Assembly (NCBI GenBank): GCA_001970955.1
Contig: MPUH01000969.1
Span: 1-27,814 of the forward strand
DNA from: Stentor coeruleus
Lineage: Eukaryota > Ciliophora > Heterotrichea > Heterotrichida > Stentoridae
DNA: 27,814 bases
Reading direction: 5' to 3'
Part shown: positions 1 through 7,948 of the stretch, piece by piece
Position numbering within the stretch: position 1 is the first letter of the stretch
How the letters are laid out: every line of letters begins with the position of its first letter
Notes under the pieces: generated by a model
What the model saw: the letters and a program-made list of their open reading frames with translations, nothing else
The model's database searches: none
What the model was told of the DNA's origin: nothing
Program-made: the position numbers and the translations under genes

Positions 1-1401
1 ACACTTTTCATAAAGTTCAATAGCTTTTTTCTTATCATTTAAACCATCATAAATAATTGCGAGATTGTTATAAATTGTAGCTAGATCTGGATGATCAGAA
101 TTTAAATTTTTTTCCCTTATATTTTTACACTTTTCTAAAAGTTCTAAGGCATTTTTCTTCTCATTTAAATCATCATAAAGAATTCCCAGATTGCTATAAA
201 TTATAGCTAAATCTGGATGATCAGAGTTTAAAATTTTTTCCCTAATATTCTTACACTTTTCATAAAGCTCTATAGCTTTTTTCTTCACATTTAAATCTTT
301 ATAAAGACTTCCTAGATTGTTATAAATTTTAGCTAAATTTGGATGATCAGAGTTTAATACTTTTTCAAAAATATTTTTACACTTTTCATAAAGTTCAATA
401 GCTTTTTTCTTTTCATTTAAATTGTCATAAAGAATTGCTAGATTGTTATAAATTTTAGCTAGATCTGGATGATCATAATTTAAAATTTTTTCCCTTATTT
501 TTTTACACTTTTCGTATAGCTCAAAAGCTTTTTTCTTTTCATTTAAATCAGCATAAAGACTTCCTAGGTTGATATAAATATTAGCTAGATCTGGATGATC
601 AGGATTTAAAATTTTTTCTCTTATATTTTTACACTTTTCATAAAGCTCAAGAGCTTTTTTCTTTTCATTAAAATCGTCATAAAGAGTTGCTAGATTGTTA
701 TAAATTATAGCTAGATCTGGATGATCAGAGTTTAAAACTTTTTCCCATATATTTTTACACTTTTCAAAAAGTTCTAAGGCTTTTTTATTCTCTTTTAAAT
801 CTTCATAAAGAGTTGCTAGATTGTTATAAATTGTAGCTAGATCTGGATGATCAGAGTTTAAAGTTTTTTCAAAAATATTTTTGCACTTTTCATAAAGTTT
901 TATAGCTTTTTTCTTCTCATTTAATTCATCATAAAGAATTGCTAGATTGTTATAAATTAAAGCAAGATCTGGATGATCAGAGTTTAAAACTTTTTCTAAT
1001 TTTTTTTTATACTTTAAGTAAATTAATTTTGATTTTTCTTTACAATTTTTGACTTTATCATAATACTCTGCAAGTATTAAACAAAATTCAATATAGCATT
1101 TAGGTTTCTTTCCTTGGGATTTCTTAATTTTTATGTATTTTTTAACATATAATCTTGCTTCAGTTAGATTTGGAAATTCATATTCACAAGGATTGTCTTC
1201 GATATAATATAAAACTTTTGCAAGCCTTTTGTAAATTTTTGAATTTTGAGGATTCATTCTTGTATAATATAACATTCTTTTATCATGTGCTTGCTGATAA
1301 TATCTGTAAGCTTCCTGAAAATTTTCGCGATTAAATTTCAAGTCTCCTCTGAGTTGAAGAGAATTTGCTTCAGTAGTTACTTTTTCAAGTGTCTCCTCCA
1401 T
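1..1401 (-). CDS. Kinesin-light-chain-like TPR repeat protein (partial, C-terminus off window)
   Basis: The frame is open for 467 codons from the ATG at 1401 to the left edge, so the C-terminus is missing. Residues 1 to about 130 are a lysine- and tyrosine-rich N-terminal region with one TPR-like helical pair. From about residue 133 a 42-residue repeat recurs, with the core N-S-D-H-P-D-L-A-x-I-Y-N-N-L-A-x-L-Y and then E-L-Y-E-K-C-K-N-I. This is the TPR variant of kinesin light chains and nephrocystin-3-like proteins (TPR_10/TPR_12), where the repeats form a superhelical protein-binding surface. Eight copies of the DHPD block are in the window, exactly 126 nt apart. No kinesin-heavy-chain-binding coiled coil is evident, so 'kinesin light chain' describes the repeat type, not a proven motor partner. 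Ciliates carry many such proteins and the cargo is unknown. The start codon lies in an A/T leader shared with the neighbouring Skp1-like gene. Confidence 0.85.
   Translation of the reverse strand, partial: MEETLEKVTTEANSLQLRGDLKFNRENFQEAYRYYQQAHDKRMLYYTRMNPQNSKIYKRLAKVLYYIEDNPCEYEFPNLTEARLYVKKYIKIKKSQGKKPKCYIEFCLILAEYYDKVKNCKEKSKLIYLKYKKKLEKVLNSDHPDLALIYNNLAILYDELNEKKKAIKLYEKCKNIFEKTLNSDHPDLATIYNNLATLYEDLKENKKALELFEKCKNIWEKVLNSDHPDLAIIYNNLATLYDDFNEKKKALELYEKCKNIREKILNPDHPDLANIYINLGSLYADLNEKKKAFELYEKCKKIREKILNYDHPDLAKIYNNLAILYDNLNEKKKAIELYEKCKNIFEKVLNSDHPNLAKIYNNLGSLYKDLNVKKKAIELYEKCKNIREKILNSDHPDLAIIYSNLGILYDDLNEKKNALELLEKCKNIREKNLNSDHPDLATIYNNLAIIYDGLNDKKKAIELYEKC
89..1000 (-). repeat. 126-nt tandem coding repeat (TPR units)
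   Basis: The GGATGATCA-type core (encoding the DHPD block) starts at 89, 215, 341, 467, 593, 719, 845 and 971, a constant 126-nt period with no indel. The array continues off the left edge. Copies are very similar at the DNA level, including third positions, which suggests recent unit duplication or conversion. Confidence 0.9.
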
Positions 1402-2211
1402 ATTTATTATACATACAGCTGAAATAAGGCTTGATGAAAGCTTAGAGAAACTGTAAAATAATAGAGCTAAATCTTTTCATACTAATTAAAAGTATTTTTT
1501 AATAGCAGTGCAATTTAATACCTCATATATAATATTTTTTTCCTGGATTTTAGTTAATTTTCTTGATTCTTAGTTTTTATAAATGATTCTTTGATTATTT
1601 GATATTAATTTTCGAAAGATTTGATAAACTGTTAATATTTTGCCTTGGCTTTTAGGAGTTTTAATATAAAACTTAAGGTTTTTTATTAAAATAATTTAGT
1701 GGATATGAAGCTGATTTAGTAATAAAAATATTATCATTGAGGATGATAATAACTGAAGTCAAAAAACTGAATAGGTTGTATTTTTCAGATAAAGTTTTAT
1801 AGAAAACTTTAGTTTACAAGAACTGCTTTTTGAAAATTAGCAGAAAAGTTCATTTTTGATCTACAAAAATGGAGGATTATGGGTACTTAACGAGGTCAAT
1901 CAAAGAGCCTGTTTTTCCAGCTGAGCCTTTGGAGATTTGAAAAAAATCAAGTTTTCATTAAAATTTTGCTGACTTTTTACAAAAAAAATCGTATATAAAA
2001 TAATTTAACACTATTAATATACATTCATAAGTAAATTCTTAATAAGTATTAAAGTTATAATTAACCCCTGTTCTCCTTAAGGTCAAAACTGCACTATGTT
2101 CATAATTTATTATAAAAACCTTCTAAAAAACCCATCTCCTAACCTATTCTTCCAAAAAGCCCCTCCACCTAAAAAACCATATATTTTACATACAACTTCC
2201 TCACATAATCA
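1402..2211. other. Intergenic stretch, upstream of TPR gene and downstream of Skp1-like gene
   Basis: No convincing gene. The right end (about 2050-2210) is C-rich and G-poor on the + strand. A short locally GC-richer open stretch at 1869-1940 encodes 23 codons from an ATG to a TGA; it could be a gene fragment but is too short to call. No tRNA or other RNA signature was recognised. Confidence 0.6.
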
Positions 2212-2709
2212 TCATTTATTAGCCCAACTATACTTATTTTTCAAATACACTTGGCATTCAGGTTTATCATACTCTTCCAAATTCAATTTATGATCTTTTT
2301 GTACTTGATTTATATCATTTAATCTTCTAGCAATAGTCAAACATATCAATTCAAAAAGTGGAGACATTTCAAGCTTTAAACAAGAATGAAGAAGTTTGAT
2401 TAATACTTCATCTTGTATATTTTCCATGTATTGTAAATCCCACATTGGTAATATTTTAGCTATATTTAAATCTCTTGAATTCTCTGTTATTATTGTGGGG
2501 GGGTGAAATGAATAATGGCTATAATATCCTAATATGAGTTCTAAAGTCTCAGAGTCAACTTCTAATTGGGCTAAGCGGATTTTTTCATGAAGGTTTGGCA
2601 TAGCTAATTAGATTTTACATGCAAGAATTGGTGAATGATTTAATAGGAGGACGGAGGTCGTGTATTCATTACCTTCGTATGAGATTAGAGTAATGATTTC
2701 AATGTCCAT
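2212..2709 (-). CDS. Skp1-family protein (SCF ubiquitin ligase adaptor-like), one 15-nt intron
   Basis: Exons 2709-2619 and 2603-2212, joined by removing the 15-nt intron at 2604-2618, give a 160-aa protein, close to the usual Skp1 length of about 160. The N-terminus (I-T-L-I-S-Y-E-G-N-E-Y) matches the Skp1 BTB/POZ strand region. The middle has L-E-L-I-L-G-Y-Y-S-H-Y where Skp1 has its V-I-x-W-C-x-H-H helix, followed by P-M-W-D-L-Q-Y-M, like the P-x-W-D-x-x-F motif. The C-terminus resembles the F-box-binding helices and ends K-N-K-Y-S-W, like the conserved E-N-x-W end. Skp1 links F-box proteins to cullin-1 in SCF ligases in cytosol and nucleus. Several consensus positions differ (Y-Y for W-C), so this may be a divergent paralogue, not the main Skp1. 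Without splicing, the ORF starts at an internal Met at 2601 and loses the first 31 residues. Confidence 0.8.
2604..2618 (-). other. 15-nt intron in Skp1-like gene
   Basis: The sense-strand sequence is GTAAAATCTAATTAG. It interrupts a codon in phase 1; exon ends T and CT make a Ser codon. If retained, it puts a TAA in frame. Removing it joins an N-terminal Skp1 strand to the rest of the domain, which is the main support. Confidence 0.85.
2695..2709 (-). promoter_or_regulatory. Start-site leader motif shared with TPR gene
   Basis: Near the start codon the sense strand reads TATAATAAATATGGA. The same 15 nt surround the TPR gene start (about 1397-1411). The match is direct. A role as initiator or TATA-like element with a very short 5' UTR is inference. 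The interval given is approximate to a few bases, since the motif straddles the ATG. Confidence 0.35.
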
Positions 2710-2945
2710 ATTTATTATATGAAGAGTTTAATATAATAAAAAGTTTTAATTGTAAAGTTGTAGGATAAAATTTGTATTTAAAGTTTAGATTATAAAATAA
2801 GAATGGTTTTTAGTTTAAGAAAACTAAAGGTTTTTATGTCAATTGTATACAAAAATTCAATCTTCCTTTTATAACACTTACAAATCATAAACATTTCCCA
2901 TAAAAAAAATTATAATCAAAACAATTAACAGCTCAATTCTACTTA

Positions 2946-3779
2946 TTAATTAAGTCTTGATTGATCTTTAATACTTTTAATAATATTCCAAGCCGAAATA
3001 TTTGTGTTTATCTCCATCAAATGATAGTCTGGTTTAACATAATAAAGAACTTGTGTTGTTTTTACTGGAGTTGAACCTTTTGACTCTGAAGCTTCAGTTT
3101 TACACGGAGACTCAGCATTTTCATCTGCCTGTTTGATTTCAGGGAACAATTTGTTAATATTCTCTTTCAAATAATTCCCAACATCATCGATTTTCTGTTT
3201 TTTTATACAAACATCGCCTTCGATTTCCTTTTTTGCAATTTTAATTTTACGTTTCAACGTGCTATTCCAGTGATTTTTAATAGCATTATCCGTTCTTCCA
3301 GGTAAAAGTTTTGCGATTTCAGCCCATTTGTTACCTAACTGTATATGTGCGTTTATAATTTTTATATCTTCCTCAGCATTCCATTCATCTTGTTTTATAT
3401 TCGGATTCAAATGATTATGCCACCTTTCTCTACATTGTTTTCCTATTCTCCCTGGAAGTTTGTTAGCAATAATACTCCAATGATGTGGTCCATAAGTTTG
3501 TACTAATTTTATAACCATTTCATCTTCTTCTGATGTCCATGGACCTTTTATTATTGTTGGATTAAGAACTTTTTCCCATCGATGAAAGCATTGAATTTCG
3601 GTTTTCTCTGGGAAAAACTCAGCGATGGCTTTCCAGTTTTTACCGCCATACTTCTGCATGAGGTTTCTTAGTAAGTCGTCTTCTTTAGGATTCCACATAC
3701 GGTTTTTTAGTTTTAGAGAAGGTCCTGGTTGTTGTGATTTAGTTAAAATACCCGCGATTTTTTCTTTGTTGTTGGCCAT
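2946..3779 (-). CDS. R1R2R3 Myb-family DNA-binding protein
   Basis: This 277-aa protein has three Myb repeats in residues 26-178. The regularly spaced tryptophans are all present: W29, W49, W68 (R1); W81, W101, W120 (R2); W133, W152, W171 (R3). R2 and R3 carry the strong c-Myb signatures [19 protein letters not shown] and [16 protein letters not shown]1R2R3 Myb proteins are nuclear transcription factors of animals, plants and protists that bind YAAC-type sites and often control cell-cycle genes. After the repeats comes a lysine-rich stretch (176-197), likely nuclear localisation, and an unrecognised acidic/Ser-rich tail. The ORF needs no intron, and the ATG at 3779 is the first in frame. It is in the same direction as its neighbours on both sides, but with separate flanks. 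Confidence 0.93.
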   Translation of the reverse strand: MANNKEKIAGILTKSQQPGPSLKLKNRMWNPKEDDLLRNLMQKYGGKNWKAIAEFFPEKTEIQCFHRWEKVLNPTIIKGPWTSEEDEMVIKLVQTYGPHHWSIIANKLPGRIGKQCRERWHNHLNPNIKQDEWNAEEDIKIINAHIQLGNKWAEIAKLLPGRTDNAIKNHWNSTLKRKIKIAKKEIEGDVCIKKQKIDDVGNYLKENINKLFPEIKQADENAESPCKTEASESKGSTPVKTTQVLYYVKPDYHLMEINTNISAWNIIKSIKDQSRLN

Positions 3780-5275
3780 GTTTATAAATTTAACGATTTA
3801 TTATAGGTTGTATATATTATGTTTTAACTTTTAGGTTATTTAAAACTTGTGTTGTTTAGTTGGAATGATGCTATTTCAGTATTATTTATGGTTTTTGTCA
3901 ATTATTAGACTTGATATTGGTTAAAGTATAAATAATATTACAATAGACATTTTTTGACTTTGTTTCGCACAGTACGTGCAAGTATATTTTTTTTTTGTAA
4001 TAATTTATTTTCCTAGTTTTTTAGTTTTATTTATTGTATTGGATGATTAGAAATTTCATTATCTTTCAAAAAACGTTAAAACGTTAATAATTCAAAAATT
4101 ATTATTACAAAAGAAAAGGTTTTCTGATCTAAGGTTTCTTGTAAAAATATCGTAAAATAATGCTTTTCTGGCTTGCAGCCAGAAAAATTTTAGTTTTTTA
4201 AAATAGTTTCTCGCTGAGAGTCTTAATTTTATAAAATAATCAGAATGTTAGGGTTAGATTTTTATAGTTAAAAATGAATTTTGGATATATAAATATGTTG
4301 ATAAAAATATTAGGATATGATTATTTTTTTGATTTAAAAACTATTAGTTTAAGTTTTAAGATTTTAGATGAATATTTTGATTTATCTTCCATATTATTAT
4401 TCGCTTTAGCCGCAGTTAGTTTAAAATCTTTACTTATCCAAATATTTCACCATTAAATTCTAGTTTTAGGTTTATTTAAGTAATTTCATACTATCATATT
4501 ATTATTCTTTCCAAATATTCCTAGTATTTCAAGCCTTTTTTTAAACCCCAATTTTTTACCCATTAAAAAACACAAAATTTAAAAATAGTCATGATCTTGA
4601 AACTAATTATTTATCCTCATACATTCTAATCATTACCTAAAAAAAAACTCTCACTTTTTTATCACATCATAATCATCATCCTCTAATTATTTTCCCCAGC
4701 TGCATAATTTCCACTAATCCTAAAATTTAATCACTCAAAATTATATAATTTCTATACACAAATCTTCCTTCTATATCTCCAACCCTTCTCATAAAAAATT
4801 TATCACCACATTTCTTCATAAAACCTCTACAAACCTTATCCTATACTTTCCGCAAAATTCAGCATCTCACAAAATCTTTTTACCCAACCTTTACAAAACT
4901 ACACTAATAATATAATATTCTTATAAATATTAATCCTCCTGTGAAACCTAGCTTTTAAGGCATGTCTTTATATAAAAACCACTTATCACACTGTATTAAT
5001 CCTATTCATAGCCCTATCTTTAATATAATCTCTAAACTCTTAATCCAAAAAATCCTAAAAATTATAATCAGCCAATTAAATCCTAACTATTTTCATTATA
5101 ATCACATATCATAACTTCCAAAATTCTTTCTCTTATCACAAAAAAATCCCGACCTTTTTCAAAAACCCCTAAAAAATCACCAAAACCATTTTAACATCTA
5201 AATCCCTAACCAACAATTCTATCTCAAAAACCCATTATCCTAGCACCTTCTACACTAAATTCGTAGTTAAAACAA
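3780..5275. other. Long intergenic stretch between Myb gene and coiled-coil gene
   Basis: About 1.5 kb with no supported gene. The left part (3780-4260) is G/T-biased and contains a perfect hairpin and a TGTTAGGGTTAG motif at 4246-4257. The right part (4460-5275) is nearly free of G on the + strand, for example 15 C and 0 G at 4741-4800, and holds CCCTAACCAACA at 5204-5215. A 60-codon open frame at 4274-4456 has no recognisable features and was not called. Confidence 0.6.
4164..4186. repeat. Perfect 10-bp inverted repeat, 3-nt loop
   Basis: The arms are TTTTCTGGCT (4164-4173) and AGCCAGAAAA (4177-4186) with loop TGC. It could form a stable stem in RNA or a cruciform. It lies about 385 nt upstream of the Myb start and 60 nt left of the telomere-like motif. 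Function is unknown. Confidence 0.7.
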
Positions 5276-7084
5276 TTATACTACTTTATTCACTCCCTTA
5301 ACCCCATCCATTCTCTGAAAATTTTTCTTCCCATTCGTGCCTCCATTCTGTCCCCCTTTTCCTTCAAAATTCGTTAAACTCTCAATAAGCCTCTTATTAA
5401 ATTCCTGTAACTGTTTATTTTTAACAATCCACGACTTCATTTCATCAGTATTTTCTTTATTCTTAAGTTTATTAACCCCATCAATTTTACTTTCAAGTTC
5501 TTGAATCCTCTGATTTTGATCATCAATAACACTTTGTAATCCTTTAATCTCATTATCATAAAAATCTTCTAACTTTCCTTTTTCTTCAACAATACTCATA
5601 TTCTCATCATTTAATCTTCCAATTTCTAGTTTATACATTTCAGGTAAACTTTCATTATCAATTCGGTCGTTGATCATTTTTTCTAATTGTTTTACACTAC
5701 GTATATAAGAAATTATAAGCCTTTTAGCATGAACCCTTTCAGCAACAGCTTTATGTAGGTCGCTACGTATAAGCATAAGTTCATTTTCATATTTTTTACT
5801 TTCAAAAACGACAATTTTATGTCGAAGTTCAGCTATTTCCCCTTGTAAGACACTGATTTCTGCATTTTTTTGCACGAGTTCTGAGATGTGCAAGTCTTCA
5901 GCGCTTTTGATTTTCGTAGCAAAGTCAATGAAATCCTTTTGTAAAGATAAAATACATGTTTTAAGGTCTTTATTAGCTTTTTCTTTTGTTGGGATCATGT
6001 CAAGGTTATGCATAGCTTCATGTTGTAAATGCTCTATAGTCGCTTCATGTTGTAAAATAGTTTCTTCAGCTCTTAAAAGGTCGCTTTTCATAGTGGCAAA
6101 TGTAGAAAACGCTTCACTAAGTTTCACTTCTTTTTGTAAATTTTCTAGTATAGTTTTCATTTCAGCCTTTTCTTTTTCGAATCCACATCGTTCGTCGTTT
6201 GATTTCTTAGCATTTTCATGTAAACGTTTTTTTAATAAAGCAATTTCTTGATTAAGTCCTGTGATTTGTCCTGTTAAGTCTTTTTCTTTAAGGTCTTTAG
6301 CTTCTGATAATTGAGAAATTTGAGTTTTTAACTTGAGGATTTCATCAGATAATTGGGATTCTTTTTCACAAGACATTTTGATTGTCCTGTCGAGGTTTCT
6401 TTCAAGTTTTTCTTTTTCGGATTTCACTTCAGATAGAGCTGAGGATAAGGTTTTTTCATTATTTGGGGTTTTAGAGCTTTTGATGATTTTTTTTAGTTTT
6501 TCGAGCTCTTTGTCTTTTTCTTTGGATGATTCGGAGAGAAGAGAGTATTTTTCTTCGAGCATGACGAGCTCGTTTTTTATGAGAGATTCTTTGGATTCAT
6601 ATTTTTGGGACAGTTGATCGCGGAGGGTGATGATTTCGTCTTTGTACTTTTTTTCTCTTTCGTCGCTTAGAGACTCGAGTTTTTTAAACTCTTCAATTAG
6701 GTAACTCTCGTTTTTTGCCGTAGGATTTTTACTATAAATCCTCTCAAGTTCCGCTTTAAAGTTCTTATTCTCAGTCGTAAGCACCCTGTTCTGTTCAGTC
6801 AACTGTGAGATTTTCAAGTCAAGTTGTTTACGTTCAAGGTTAGATTGTGAAGCTGAGTTTTGAGACTTTTCCAGCATCGACAAAAGAAGTTGTTTTTCTT
6901 CCTCCCAAGGTGTTAAAGTAGTCATAGCAACAGGCATAGGTGCAATGATCGAAGTGTTCGAAATATTTGATGTACTTTTATTCTGCTTTAATTTCTGTTC
7001 ACGTGCTGCTGAAAGTTTCTGCATAATAAGCTCTCTAAGGTTTGATGATCCGGAAGAGTTAAGGACTTCTTGAGTTTCTTCCAT
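5276..7084 (-). CDS. Long coiled-coil protein of unknown function
   Basis: The 602-aa product starts at the ATG at 7084. Residues 1-75 are Ser/Thr/Asn-rich and low in complexity. From about residue 75 to 560 it is almost continuous heptad-like coiled coil, rich in E, K, L and Q and poor in proline. The last 30 residues are Gly/Asn/Lys-rich. Many structural proteins (golgins, centrosomal and basal-body proteins, myosin tails, SMC arms) look like this. I see no motor, GRIP, ATPase or membrane segment, so no specific family can be claimed. A cytoskeletal or basal-body role would suit a heavily ciliated cell, but that is a guess. The + strand GC skew flips inside the gene near 6718. Confidence 0.85.
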   Translation of the reverse strand: MEETQEVLNSSGSSNLRELIMQKLSAAREQKLKQNKSTSNISNTSIIAPMPVAMTTLTPWEEEKQLLLSMLEKSQNSASQSNLERKQLDLKISQLTEQNRVLTTENKNFKAELERIYSKNPTAKNESYLIEEFKKLESLSDEREKKYKDEIITLRDQLSQKYESKESLIKNELVMLEEKYSLLSESSKEKDKELEKLKKIIKSSKTPNNEKTLSSALSEVKSEKEKLERNLDRTIKMSCEKESQLSDEILKLKTQISQLSEAKDLKEKDLTGQITGLNQEIALLKKRLHENAKKSNDERCGFEKEKAEMKTILENLQKEVKLSEAFSTFATMKSDLLRAEETILQHEATIEHLQHEAMHNLDMIPTKEKANKDLKTCILSLQKDFIDFATKIKSAEDLHISELVQKNAEISVLQGEIAELRHKIVVFESKKYENELMLIRSDLHKAVAERVHAKRLIISYIRSVKQLEKMINDRIDNESLPEMYKLEIGRLNDENMSIVEEKGKLEDFYDNEIKGLQSVIDDQNQRIQELESKIDGVNKLKNKENTDEMKSWIVKNKQLQEFNKRLIESLTNFEGKGGQNGGTNGKKNFQRMDGVKGVNKVV

Positions 7085-7576
7085 TTATTTTTAGATGGGA
7101 ATTAGAATGATTGAGGAAATTATGTGAATAAGATAATAGAAGGTAAGGGTAAGCTTTTGTAGATAGGAAGAGATTGTGGTGGGGTTTTTTTAAACATTGA
7201 TGTGGGGAGTTTTGTGATTGGGAGTAAGGATTAAATGATATGATTTTTTAATTTTTCATGATTATTGAAATGGTTTTTTGGATTGGATTTGGTTTAGAAA
7301 TTGAATTTTGGTTTTGATTTGAGGTGGGTTTTTATAGGGTTTACTGATATTAGGGTGTGGCTTAGCGTGTTTATAATTTTTGGGTGTAGATTATGTGTAA
7401 CAGTGTTTTTTTATGGGTTTTGTAATAAGGAAATAATTTCCCATAACTTCTCTTTACATCTTTCCCATAACTTCTCTTTACATCCTTCATCATATGATAA
7501 TTTCTATTATCATCTTCATCATAATCTTTATCCCATACAATTTCCCTAATATCTTTCAAATCATTAATATTTTCTA
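7085..7576. promoter_or_regulatory. Divergent intergenic region with sharp skew flip
   Basis: This is the spacer between the coiled-coil gene (-) and the small + gene. The left part is G-rich with almost no C (14 G and 0 C at 7261-7320). At about 7440 it flips to C-rich with almost no G (18 C and 1 G at 7441-7500). It must hold both promoters; no specific element was recognised apart from the flip and a 24-nt tandem duplication. Confidence 0.5.
7440..7487. repeat. 24-nt direct tandem repeat, 2 copies
   Basis: Two adjacent copies (7440-7463 and 7464-7487) begin CCCATAACTTCTCTTTACATC and differ by one base near the end. They lie exactly where the G-rich flank turns into the C-rich one. Confidence 0.85.
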
Positions 7577-7948
7577 ATGTTTTGCAAATTCTACAGTAGT
7601 AAACGCTCACATAAAAAGCCAACAAAATTTGAACAAGCAAAGCTTCTCTACTCTTCCCGTGCTGAAAGAATTAAGCTTATAACAAAATTATCCCCATCAC
7701 CTATAAAATCTCGTGAAAAGTCAGTTGAGAAAAAAATGCTGAAGGTTCTTATTCAAATGCCACAGTATGATTCAGATTTTAGTAATGAAAACTTGCATTC
7801 AAATACCCCAAATGCTTATGTTTTTCCAGAGACGACTAAAATTGTGTACAAAAGAAGAATTTTTAAATCAGATTTGGAAAAAGTTTATAGTAATCGGCCT
7901 AGGATTGTCACTCCTTTTAGGAGATTGTCAGCAAGTATGGCTAAGTAG
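7577..7948 (+). CDS. Small basic protein of unknown function
   Basis: The 123-aa ORF is strongly basic (many K and R) with no membrane segment or recognised domain. It contains S-P-S-P-I-K-S-R and ends P-F-R-R-L-S-A-S-M-A-K, possible phosphorylation-type motifs. Support for a real gene is indirect. The frame is open against AT-rich surroundings, the upstream flank is C-rich and the downstream flank G-rich on the sense strand, as for the sure genes here, and the ATG is the first in frame. An antisense frame at 7371-7640 overlaps its start but fits the skew pattern worse. Confidence 0.55.
   Translation: MFCKFYSSKRSHKKPTKFEQAKLLYSSRAERIKLITKLSPSPIKSREKSVEKKMLKVLIQMPQYDSDFSNENLHSNTPNAYVFPETTKIVYKRRIFKSDLEKVYSNRPRIVTPFRRLSASMAK

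Noticed and set aside
4274-4456. 60-codon + frame in the long intergenic region
   Set aside because: Leu/Ile/Phe-rich, as expected from random AT-rich DNA, with no domain and no neighbouring exon.
5886-6617. Two + frames opposite the coiled-coil gene
   Set aside because: Antisense shadows of Glu/Lys-rich coiled-coil codons, which read as Ser/Phe-rich on the other strand.
7371-7640. 89-codon - strand frame overlapping the small + gene
   Set aside because: It spans the 24-nt duplication and lies mostly in the C-rich upstream flank of the + gene; the + frame is longer and agrees with the skew pattern.
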